Assembly (NCBI GenBank): GCA_002162075.1
Contig: CP021423.1
Coordinates: 1,240,001 to 1,304,000 of the forward strand
Direction: 5' to 3'
DNA length: 64,000 nt
From: Armatimonadetes bacterium Uphvl-Ar1
GTDB taxonomy: Bacteria; Armatimonadota; Fimbriimonadia; Fimbriimonadales; Fimbriimonadaceae
Every line of letters begins with the position of its first letter. Positions within the stretch are counted from its first letter, which is position 1. Positions 1-7,129 of this stretch are shown in pieces. Position numbers and translations under genes: made by a program. The notes below the pieces were generated by a model that was given only the letters and a program-made list of their open reading frames with translations, made no database searches and was not told where the DNA came from.

Positions 1-1074
1 ATCGGTCTCGGCGCAATACCACCTGCACTGTGGTTCATGAATGTCTTACAAACCGACCAAGTCTTTCAAGCCAGGGCCGCCACGCTCACCTACTCCGGTA
101 CATTTCGTCAACTCTTGTTCGGAATCTTGCCTCTCGTCCTCCTTGGACTCGTTTCATTCCAAAACCAAGAAGATAAATCACCCAAAAGATGGCTCGCCCC
201 CGCCGGGATTCTCATCGTCCTGATTGGTTTGCTTCTAGGAGCGACGGGTTATGACCCAGAAAAATCCTATTTCCTTTCCGCCGACCTGTGGGCACTTGCC
301 TTCGTCGCTCTGGTTGCTCCCCTCTTTTTCGCCCCCCGTGATCCCAAATGGCAGTTGCTTGCCGCGTGGGGTTGCGTTGGTCTCATCATTCCTTATTTCC
401 CCCAGCTCTTCCAGCGAAAGCTCGCTATGGGCTTGGTTATCCCATGGGGTTTCCTTGCCGCATACGGGTTTCAATGGCTCACTGCGCAAATCCCGATGGG
501 CAAAACAACTTCCGAGGAAGGCATCCGCATCCGCCGCAATGTCATTTCAGGGGTTCTCTTCGTTCTGTGTTGCGCCAGTAGTGTGTTCTGGTTCCAAAGA
601 GAACTCCTCTATATTCGTCATAACATCACTTCAACAACCGTTCAACCTGTTTTTCTTCCTAGTGATGTCAACGATATCTCTCGGGAGCTTGCCAAGATTC
701 CCGGTCGCAAAATCGTCATCGCTCGCCCCGGCATCCCTGGTCGCACCGACGAAAACCCCTGGACTGAACCCTACCTTCCTGACTTGAACCCCGTGTTTTC
801 CGGATTCGCTGGAGCCTACTCATTCGCTGGGCACTGGTCAGAAACTCCCAAGTACGACGAACGAAGATACATTGCCGAAGGTATTTTCCGGCCCCTTGAC
901 CCTGCCCAGATTGATCAATTTTTGCGTGATTCCCAAGCAACTCACCTCGTTCAGCCGATCCCAGAACTCTTCCCTGATCTCCCTGCCGGAGACCTCTCTC
1001 AAATCGGCCGTGTGCTTTATGAGGGCCGCTCTTACCGACTGATCGAAGTGGATCGCAATCGTCTCGAAAACTAA
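1..1074 (+). CDS. Polytopic membrane protein, 5' end outside window
   Basis: The reading frame is open from base 1, so the ATG at 37 is probably internal and the gene starts upstream of the window. The visible part has several hydrophobic segments (around residues 25-45, 50-70, 85-110, 115-160 and 180-200 counted from base 1). A soluble C-terminal region of about 140 residues follows, rich in Pro, Tyr and Trp. This layout resembles GT-C type membrane glycosyltransferases, which have an N-terminal membrane bundle and an extracytoplasmic tail, but no catalytic motif is visible in this fragment. The TAA stop (1072-1074) overlaps the stop of the convergent VanW-like gene. Function is not assigned. 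Confidence 0.6.
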   Translation: MGLGAIPPALWFMNVLQTDQVFQARAATLTYSGTFRQLLFGILPLVLLGLVSFQNQEDKSPKRWLAPAGILIVLIGLLLGATGYDPEKSYFLSADLWALAFVALVAPLFFAPRDPKWQLLAAWGCVGLIIPYFPQLFQRKLAMGLVIPWGFLAAYGFQWLTAQIPMGKTTSEEGIRIRRNVISGVLFVLCCASSVFWFQRELLYIRHNITSTTVQPVFLPSDVNDISRELAKIPGRKIVIARPGIPGRTDENPWTEPYLPDLNPVFSGFAGAYSFAGHWSETPKYDERRYIAEGIFRPLDPAQIDQFLRDSQATHLVQPIPELFPDLPAGDLSQIGRVLYEGRSYRLIEVDRNRLEN

Positions 1075-2489
1075 CCTTCAGACGATCCTGGTAGTGAGGC
1101 AGGGGTTGACTCAACTGGAGGAGTTGCCTTCGGTGCAGGAGCTTTCGCTGACTTATTAACCGCGATGATCCTTGGACCGCCACGATATGTGCTCAGACCC
1201 AGGTCAATTCGCTCAACCAATTCTCCATCCTCATAAACAAGCTTCCACGTTCGCACTTGGCGTCCAGAACCGCCCCGATCAACGACTTTCCTGACCCCAA
1301 AGCCGAGCGAAGGGTCATGAACGACTTTCTCACCATTGGACCAACTTTTTAACAGTTTTGATTCAAGCTTGATTTCCTGGCCAATCGGCTTATGACCCAA
1401 AATTCTAAATGTAACGGCATTCTTTTCTGGAGCCGCTGCAATCGCAATCGGGAAATCAAAACTGTTTGTGACCTTAAAGTCCGGATTCGGATAGCTCACC
1501 GCCGCATCTTGACCCAAGGGAACATACGGTACGGGCAATGAGTGTGGAAACCGGGTATCAACCTTCAACCGAGTCCGGAGAGCGGCTCCATAAAGAGTTG
1601 TGCTGACCTGGCAAATCCCACCTCCGACATCGAAGTCATGCCGACCACTTACATAGACCCCGGCAACTTTGAACCCCTTCGCCGTTGTTCGCTGCCCTAA
1701 GTAACCATTAAAGCTAAACGATTCCCCGGGCATCAAAACCAGGCCATCAATCCGAGATGCCGCCAACCGAATATTCGCTGAACGGGCAACTTGTCCCCCA
1801 TTGAATTTAGTCGTAAAGCTCGACATCACTTCCTGAATCTTCTCAAGTTCATCATCCGGAACAGCTTTAGGCGCTCGTTCCAAAGGAATTGTCCCCTCAA
1901 ATCCATCTTTAACGGCTGTTGCAACGGCTTGGCCCACCCCTGCCTCATCCAGCTCCATAGAATTCTGCTCATAGGTCAATTGAATTTTGCCGCCCTCATA
2001 CTTCGCTGCCGCTTTACCAATTTTAGGATGGTTTTTTTCTACGAACGCCGCTAGCGCGGTCACATCACCCGGTTCGCAGACCCAATTCACTTGAACCGGC
2101 TTTTCGTGAACCTTGAGATTGTCATATTCTTTCAAAATCTCTTTGAAGAAATCGCGATACAAGATCTTCTCCACTTCCTCACCGACATTAAAATCGCACC
2201 CGAATTCCGAAACTGTGGCTTTAAAAGTTTTGTCTCCAAACGCCCTTTCCCCAAGAGCAACATCTTTACCCAATGTATCGGCCTTAAACTTTTCAAAAAC
2301 TTCCCCCACTGCCGACTTTCGCATAGTCAAAGCGAGACCATCCAGAGAGTAGCCCGGTACCGGCAATGGATCGTAAACAAATTCTGAATACCCATACACA
2401 CCACCCCCGGCAAGGAGCAGTGTCCCAAAAAGTCCCCAAGAGATTTTTGCGCTCTTCTTCACAGCCTCAATCCAAATTGTGTCCACCAA
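1071..2489 (-). CDS. VanW family protein with G5-like C-terminal domain
   Basis: The 472-residue protein starts with a short cytoplasmic stretch and one membrane segment (about residues 16-36), so it is probably anchored with its bulk outside the cytoplasm. The middle contains a peptidoglycan-binding-like region. A VanW domain follows at about 224-370, recognisable from GESFSFN, the VGGGICQVSTTLY motif and a YPNPD motif. The tail around 385-440 resembles a G5 domain (KVVDRGGSG, GPRIIAVN). VanW proteins are linked to the cell wall, but their biochemistry is poorly known. The start is TTG at 2489 or GTG three bases later. The gene is divergent from the aminotransferase gene and convergent with the upstream membrane protein, with overlapping stops. 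Confidence 0.85.
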   Translation of the reverse strand: MVDTIWIEAVKKSAKISWGLFGTLLLAGGGVYGYSEFVYDPLPVPGYSLDGLALTMRKSAVGEVFEKFKADTLGKDVALGERAFGDKTFKATVSEFGCDFNVGEEVEKILYRDFFKEILKEYDNLKVHEKPVQVNWVCEPGDVTALAAFVEKNHPKIGKAAAKYEGGKIQLTYEQNSMELDEAGVGQAVATAVKDGFEGTIPLERAPKAVPDDELEKIQEVMSSFTTKFNGGQVARSANIRLAASRIDGLVLMPGESFSFNGYLGQRTTAKGFKVAGVYVSGRHDFDVGGGICQVSTTLYGAALRTRLKVDTRFPHSLPVPYVPLGQDAAVSYPNPDFKVTNSFDFPIAIAAAPEKNAVTFRILGHKPIGQEIKLESKLLKSWSNGEKVVHDPSLGFGVRKVVDRGGSGRQVRTWKLVYEDGELVERIDLGLSTYRGGPRIIAVNKSAKAPAPKATPPVESTPASLPGSSEG

Positions 2490-2581
2490 CCGTGAACACT
2501 CTAGTAATTATGACGCTGGGCCGGACCAAAAGCCTCCCTCACGATCAAAGGCTCAACCCGAGTCCCCGGTAATATCAGCAT

Positions 2582-3469
2582 ATGCAAAAGCTTGTTTGGT
2601 TCAACGGCGAAGTCACTCCCCTCGAAAATGCAACCGTGCCCGCCGCCGACCATGCCCACCTGTACGGTGATGGACTCTTCGAAGGAATCCGCATCTACGG
2701 TGGCAAAGTTTTCAAGCTTGACGAACACCTCGACCGCCTTTACTTTGGGTGCAAATTCCTTGGCTACAAAATGGAAATGGATCTGCCCACTCTCCGAGCA
2801 AAGATTCTAGAAGTCTGCGGAATGGCGGAAATTGAAGACGGCTATATTCGCCTCAACGTCACTCGGGGAACCGGGCTCGGACTCGATCCCAAAGCGGTCA
2901 CTACCCCACCAAACGTTATGATCATGATTTCAACATTGGCCCTCTATTCCGAAGACAAGTACGAAACTGGCCTCAACGTCATTACAACGAGCTACCGGGT
3001 CGCACCCCCCAGCACTCTCGATCAACGCCTCAAGTGCATTGGCCGGTACGCGTACCACATCCTGGCTAAAGAAGAAGCAAACCGCGCTGGTGCGGGTGAG
3101 GGGCTTATGCTCAACCATGAAGGGTATGTCTCCGAGTGTACGGGTGACAACATATTCATTTTTAAAGACGGAGTTCTCAAAACACCCCACCCGAGTCAGG
3201 GCCTCTTGATGGGAATCACTCGAAACACCGTCATCGAACTTGCCCGCGAAGCTGGGATTGAAGTCCGGGAAGAGATCATGACGCGATACGATATCCTCAG
3301 TGCCGATGAAGCATTCCTCACGGGAACTGCCGCTGAAGTCATCCCTATGATCTCACTCGATGAGCGACCGATCGGCGATGGCAAGCCCGGCACCAAAACC
3401 AAACACATTATCAGCCTCTTCCGAGCGGAAACCAAGAATGGAACACCGTTCGCAGTTGTAACCGCATAA
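2582..3469 (+). CDS. ilvE: Branched-chain amino acid aminotransferase
   Basis: This is a 295-residue class IV PLP aminotransferase of normal length. It should catalyse the last step of leucine, isoleucine and valine synthesis, transferring the amino group between glutamate and branched 2-oxo acids. Visible family features are DGLFEGIR near residue 30, the RLKCIGRYAY segment carrying the likely PLP lysine K151, the SECTGDNIF segment (E185), GITRNTVIELA near 211 and the phosphate-binding GTAAEV near 257. D-amino-acid aminotransferase or aminodeoxychorismate lyase are fold alternatives, but the EGIRIY start and overall pattern favour BCAT. The gene may be co-transcribed with the small zinc-ribbon gene 19 bases downstream. 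Confidence 0.9.
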   Translation: MQKLVWFNGEVTPLENATVPAADHAHLYGDGLFEGIRIYGGKVFKLDEHLDRLYFGCKFLGYKMEMDLPTLRAKILEVCGMAEIEDGYIRLNVTRGTGLGLDPKAVTTPPNVMIMISTLALYSEDKYETGLNVITTSYRVAPPSTLDQRLKCIGRYAYHILAKEEANRAGAGEGLMLNHEGYVSECTGDNIFIFKDGVLKTPHPSQGLLMGITRNTVIELAREAGIEVREEIMTRYDILSADEAFLTGTAAEVIPMISLDERPIGDGKPGTKTKHIISLFRAETKNGTPFAVVTA

Positions 3470-3488
3470 CGAGCCTGCGCAAAATTTA

Positions 3489-3761
3489 GTGAAAATTAAG
3501 CGAGACCTCAAGTTCACGATCACTGACGAATACGGGAGCACGGCGGTCGTGCCTACCCATTCACTTGACCGCATAACTGGTTCACAAGAAACCGCCAAGC
3601 TCTTTCCCGAGTTCTATGGCGAGGAACCTTTTAACGCCTGCCCATCTTGTGGACAGACTGCCGAACTTGCCCATCGATCAACTCTCATGGGATGCCCGAT
3701 TTGCTACACTGCCATCTACTCCGCTTACTTAGCCCTTGCCCAAAAGCCCAATTCTTCCTGA
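3489..3761 (+). CDS. Small zinc-ribbon protein, McsA-like
   Basis: This 90-residue protein begins at GTG. Its C-terminal half holds two CxxC pairs: CPSCG, then 15 residues later GCPICY, followed by a helix-like stretch. The C-x2-CG ... GC-x2-CY arrangement is the half zinc-ribbon repeat of McsA, the activator of the McsB arginine kinase, so a related zinc-bound fold is likely. The N-terminal 45 residues are not recognised. None of the usual McsA partners (ctsR, mcsB, clpC) lies nearby. It sits 19 bases after ilvE on the same strand. The McsA comparison is by motif only, and the protein could be another zinc ribbon. Confidence 0.6.
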   Translation: MKIKRDLKFTITDEYGSTAVVPTHSLDRITGSQETAKLFPEFYGEEPFNACPSCGQTAELAHRSTLMGCPICYTAIYSAYLALAQKPNSS

Positions 3762-3781
3762 ATTCAGGTATCTTACTGGCG

Positions 3782-4516
3782 ATGATTAAGCGGGTCTCAA
3801 CCCTTGCCCTCGGTTTAGTTGCGCTCACCCTTTGCGGGTGTGGCGGTAGCTCGGGCAATTCTGTTTCTTCCAAGCCCGAAGTGCTTTTCCTCAACGCTTC
3901 CGCTGATGCCCCTAATCTCACTTTTCGACTTGATGACGGCAATTTCGCCACCAATCTCGCCTACCTCGTTACGCCGGGTGCCCTGCGCGAAATAGATTTC
4001 CGCTCACCCGCCGTGGATGGCTGGGATGTTTCCCTGCACCTCGCAACAACAGGCGCCGAAATTGACCGCGCCGCCATCGTTTTCAACCAATTCACCGAGA
4101 ACATTGTTGTCGCACACGGTCTTCAGAACTTTGGAACCGAGCCCCTCAAGCGACTTCGCTTCTCAACGTTTACCATTGACCGCTCCCGACCAAATGGGAA
4201 CCGGGCGAAGCTCATCATCTTCCATGCCGCAGAACGAGAAGCCGGACTTGATACCACTCAAATCACCTTCAAAACGCCCGGAGATAACGCTCTGTTTTCT
4301 GCATCTCCGATCGGTGGAGGTCAAAGCACCGTCCTTAATACAGATAGCGGCAATCTGACCTTCGAAGCCCGCAATACAGGTACCCAAGGCAATTTCACCA
4401 CCGGATCCCAAACCCTTGCCCCCGGTGGGGTTTATCTGGTGCTTATAGCCGGTCTAGAAAATGATCCAACCCGACCGATCAGCATCAATTTCTTCCAACT
4501 TCCGTCCACTCTGTAA
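3782..4516 (+). CDS. DUF4397-like lipoprotein
   Basis: Starting at the ATG at 3782 gives a 244-residue protein with a lipoprotein signal: KR, a hydrophobic run, then L17-C18-G19-C20, where C20 would be lipidated. Longer in-frame extensions upstream lack a signal sequence and overlap the preceding gene, so they are rejected. The mature part begins with a short Gly/Ser linker and a beta-rich domain (VLFLNASADAPNLTF) typical of DUF4397 proteins. These occur in secreted or surface proteins of many phyla and have no settled function. A second beta-rich half ends in GGVYLVLIAGL, as is usual for the family. A clear terminator follows. Confidence 0.75.
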   Translation: MIKRVSTLALGLVALTLCGCGGSSGNSVSSKPEVLFLNASADAPNLTFRLDDGNFATNLAYLVTPGALREIDFRSPAVDGWDVSLHLATTGAEIDRAAIVFNQFTENIVVAHGLQNFGTEPLKRLRFSTFTIDRSRPNGNRAKLIIFHAAEREAGLDTTQITFKTPGDNALFSASPIGGGQSTVLNTDSGNLTFEARNTGTQGNFTTGSQTLAPGGVYLVLIAGLENDPTRPISINFFQLPSTL

Positions 4517-4538
4517 AACTGTCCCCAATATGTGCAAA

Positions 4539-4578
4539 AGCTCAGGTCGCCCACAAGCTACCTGAGCTATAATTTTTT
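4539..4578 (+). terminator. Rho-independent terminator after the lipoprotein gene
   Basis: A perfect 9-bp inverted repeat (AGCTCAGGT ... ACCTGAGCT) with a 12-base loop is followed by six T. The downstream arm also contains a perfect TATAAT hexamer (4568-4573) about 36 bases before the next start codon, but no matching -35 box was seen. Confidence 0.85.
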
Positions 4579-4608
4579 GCGGCGAAACACGCGCCCAATA
4601 CGTCATTT

Positions 4609-5154
4609 ATGTCGAGCAATCCTCGCGAAGATTCACTTGCTGAAAAACGCTGGCTGAACGCCCTTGCAAAGGGCGATTCTTCTGCGATGAATGGGCTGTA
4701 CCAGCTTTATGGCGAAAAGATTTTTCGCTACACCTACCGAATGCTTGGCAATCGGGCGGATGCTGAAGATGCAACTGCAGAGACGTTTCTGCGGGTTCTC
4801 AAGCGGGCAAACGATCTGCGCGCCGATGGAGCCTTCAAAACGTGGCTGTTCCGCATCGCACGCAACCTATGCATCGACAAAATGCGCCAGCCGAAACTGC
4901 TTGAGATTTCGGGAGAAAGGTCATACACTGGAACTGAGGAACGCGCCGCCCTCCGGGTTACTGTTCAGAACGCTCTGAACGAACTCCCGCTGGACTACCG
5001 CGAACCCCTGATCCTCTGTGATCTTGAGGATATATCGGCCAAGGAAGCGGCTGACACACTAGGGATCAGCGTCCCCGCTCTCAAATCGCGACTCTATCGC
5101 GGGAGGAGAGCATTGCGCGAAAAACTAGGTGGCTCACTGGAGAAACTGAAATGA
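4609..5154 (+). CDS. ECF RNA polymerase sigma factor
   Basis: The protein has 181 residues and only the two domains of group 4 (ECF) sigma factors. Region 2 spans about 27-95, with YRMLGNRADAEDATAETFLRV and WLFRIARNLCID. Region 4 spans about 118-175, with LPLDYREPLILCDLE and the helix-turn-helix AADTLGISVPALKSRLYRGR. It would direct RNA polymerase to a specialised promoter set. The stop overlaps the next ATG by four bases (ATGA), the normal arrangement for a sigma factor and its anti-sigma. No Shine-Dalgarno is obvious. Its target promoters cannot be told from this sequence. Confidence 0.93.
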   Translation: MSSNPREDSLAEKRWLNALAKGDSSAMNGLYQLYGEKIFRYTYRMLGNRADAEDATAETFLRVLKRANDLRADGAFKTWLFRIARNLCIDKMRQPKLLEISGERSYTGTEERAALRVTVQNALNELPLDYREPLILCDLEDISAKEAADTLGISVPALKSRLYRGRRALREKLGGSLEKLK

Positions 5155-5429
5155 ACGATCTATATCGCAAACTCGTGGACCTCTACGCGGACGACCAGCT
5201 CACGGAAGAAATGGTTGCCGAACTCAATGCCGCCGCAAAGGACGACGACACTCTCAAATCTGAGATGTCAACCCTCAAGCAAACTGTTGATCTGCTCAAA
5301 ACAGATTCCGGCCCAGAATTTAACGAATCCGACTACCTGAGGATCATCTTCCGGATGCAAACCGCCGGAGCCGATATCAGCTTCGAAGAAAGAGAGTCGC
5401 ATCACGGACAGTATCAACTCCCTATGTAG
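5151..5429 (+). CDS. Putative anti-sigma factor, short and without membrane segment
   Basis: This 92-residue acidic protein is translationally coupled to the ECF sigma gene by an ATGA overlap, and that position is the main reason for the call. Its N-terminus (YRKLVDLYADDQLTEEMVAELNAAA) resembles the helical N-terminal segment seen in short anti-sigma domains. It lacks the HxxxCxxC zinc motif of ZAS-type anti-sigmas and has no transmembrane helix, so any control of the sigma factor would be cytoplasmic. The coding region ends 38 bases before dnaN, and no terminator was found in that gap. Confidence 0.6.
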   Translation: MNDLYRKLVDLYADDQLTEEMVAELNAAAKDDDTLKSEMSTLKQTVDLLKTDSGPEFNESDYLRIIFRMQTAGADISFEERESHHGQYQLPM

Positions 5430-5467
5430 TCGAAAAGCAAAATAATCATAAATCAACGAAGTGGGAA

Positions 5468-6565
5468 ATGAAAGTAACCGTTAACCGAAAAGACTTGAAC
5501 GACGCACTCGCCATAGCGGCGGGTGCTTCGTCCGTTCGAACCGCCCTCCCCGTCCTTGCATCCATCCAGATCAAGGCCGCAAATGGCGGACTGACCCTTA
5601 CCGGGTGCGATGGAGAAATGTGGGCTCAAGCAACTTGCCCCGCCCAGATCGACGACGAAGGAACCGTTTGCGTCCAGCAAAAACTCCTCTCCGATGTCTC
5701 CAATCAACTCCCCGAGGGCGAAGTCGAAATTAGTCTTGAAGGTACTCAAGTTTTCCTCCGCATCGGCGTTTCTGAGTGGAAGCTCATGGCCTACCCCGCT
5801 GATGAGTTTCCACCTGTGCCTGATGTCAGCCCAGCTGGTTCACTCAATCTCAAATTCGGTCAGCTGACGAAAGGACTCGGCAGCGTCATGTACGCCGTCA
5901 GCGACGACACCAGTCGCCCCGTCTTGACCGGTGTATTGTTCACCTATGACGGCGAAAGCTTGACCCTCGTCGCCACCGACACTCACCGAATGGCTGTCCA
6001 CAAGGTCTCGCAAGAAGGCATAGGATCCCAAGTCACCGCCATCGTTCCCGAAAAAGCCCTGCGAATCATCCGCTCCCTTCACCTCGGAATGGATGACACC
6101 ATCACCATAGGTCTGGAGGAAAATCGCCTGATCGTGGACATCGGCTCTGCCAAGCTCGTGAGCCAACTCCTCGTCGGACAGTATCCCAATTGGGAACGTG
6201 TTGTCCCCAGCGAATACACCCGCGTCTGGACCATGGACCGCGACGAACTCAGCGTCAATATCAAACGCGCTATGATTCTTGCTCGCGACTCTGCAAACAG
6301 AATCCGGTTCTCCGGACAAGGCGAAAAAATTGTCATCTCTGCCCGAAGTGAAGACAAAGGCGAAGCCAAAGAGGAAGTCGCAATGGTCAGCAAGAACGGC
6401 GATGTGGATATCGCCTTCAATGGTCGTTACGTCATTGAAGCACTGAACGCCCTCGAAGGTGAAGGCGTTCGAGCTGAAATGACAGAATCCAGCCGCCCCG
6501 CTATTCTTCGCCCGACTGATAGCGAAGACACTTTCTGCGTCGTGATGCCCATGGCCATGGGTTAG
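5468..6565 (+). CDS. dnaN: DNA polymerase III beta subunit (sliding clamp)
   Basis: The 365-residue protein has the length and three-domain layout of bacterial clamps. It begins MKVTVNRKDL and has LPVLASIQI near residue 28, PADEFPPVP near 107, SDDTSRPVLTGV near 140 and VATDTHRMA near 168. The C-terminus ends in VVMPMAMG, close to the typical MPMR/MPMRL end. It forms the ring that tethers DNA polymerases and repair proteins to DNA. Here it follows an ECF sigma/anti-sigma pair by 38 bases instead of lying next to dnaA, and no origin-like cluster is visible. A terminator follows. Confidence 0.97.
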   Translation: MKVTVNRKDLNDALAIAAGASSVRTALPVLASIQIKAANGGLTLTGCDGEMWAQATCPAQIDDEGTVCVQQKLLSDVSNQLPEGEVEISLEGTQVFLRIGVSEWKLMAYPADEFPPVPDVSPAGSLNLKFGQLTKGLGSVMYAVSDDTSRPVLTGVLFTYDGESLTLVATDTHRMAVHKVSQEGIGSQVTAIVPEKALRIIRSLHLGMDDTITIGLEENRLIVDIGSAKLVSQLLVGQYPNWERVVPSEYTRVWTMDRDELSVNIKRAMILARDSANRIRFSGQGEKIVISARSEDKGEAKEEVAMVSKNGDVDIAFNGRYVIEALNALEGEGVRAEMTESSRPAILRPTDSEDTFCVVMPMAMG

Positions 6566-6584
6566 ACCGGCAAAGATAAAACCT

Positions 6585-6619
6585 AAAAGTGTCAGAGACT
6601 TGCTCTCTGGCACTTTTTT
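6585..6619 (+). terminator. Rho-independent terminator of dnaN
   Basis: A 14-bp stem with one G-T wobble (AAAAGTGTCAGAGA ... TCTCTGGCACTTTT) around a 5-base loop is followed by a run of T. Confidence 0.9.
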
Positions 6620-6660
6620 CATATCAAAATTGTCCCAAGACCGTCCAAACTCTAATCACC

Positions 6661-7110
6661 ATGATCACAACCCTTTTTGCCCCAATTGCGTTAAACACCT
6701 CGCTCGCCCCCAAAGATTGGGTGACTCCGCTTCTCGCCCAAAGTCGGACGATGGTCGAAAAAACCCTAGGCAAGCCGACAGAGACAGTGTCCGAGGTCGA
6801 GAATGAAGTCATGGCAACCTATAAGCACAAGACTTTTGAAAATATCTATGTGGTCTATAAGAAAAGCAAAATGGAATTCATAACTTTTGAATTCAAAACC
6901 AACCACCAGTCGTGGCCAGCCGCCCTGAAAGAGCTGGCGATTCCAACGACCTCGGTGAAGAGTAAGACCGAACAGATCGAAGGTCAAGAGTTCATCAAAT
7001 TGACAAACTTCGCCAAAGCCCCCAAAGGATGGTCGGCCAATTTCTTCCCCGCCGATAACTCAATGAAGGCCATTATCTCCTTTTTCAGTCCCAACCATCA
7101 AGGTGGTTAG
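6661..7110 (+). CDS. Hypothetical protein
   Basis: With the ATG at 6661, downstream of the dnaN terminator, the product has 149 residues. An in-frame start at 6589 would lie inside the terminator and is rejected. The N-terminus is mildly hydrophobic (ITTLFAPIALNTSLA) and could be a weak signal sequence. The rest mixes beta-like stretches with Lys/Thr-rich turns, including a TLGKPTETVSEVENEVMATY segment of the kind seen in small periplasmic proteins that compare two measured values. No family is recognised. It is convergent with the debranching enzyme gene. Confidence 0.55.
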   Translation: MITTLFAPIALNTSLAPKDWVTPLLAQSRTMVEKTLGKPTETVSEVENEVMATYKHKTFENIYVVYKKSKMEFITFEFKTNHQSWPAALKELAIPTTSVKSKTEQIEGQEFIKLTNFAKAPKGWSANFFPADNSMKAIISFFSPNHQGG

Positions 7111-7129
7111 ATTAGGACAATCCTGAGAA

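Noticed and set aside
5840-6622. Long frame on the minus strand opposite dnaN (260 codons)
   Set aside because: Shadow of a high-confidence gene; the translation has no recognisable domain and is rich in His, Phe and Asp as expected of a complementary frame.
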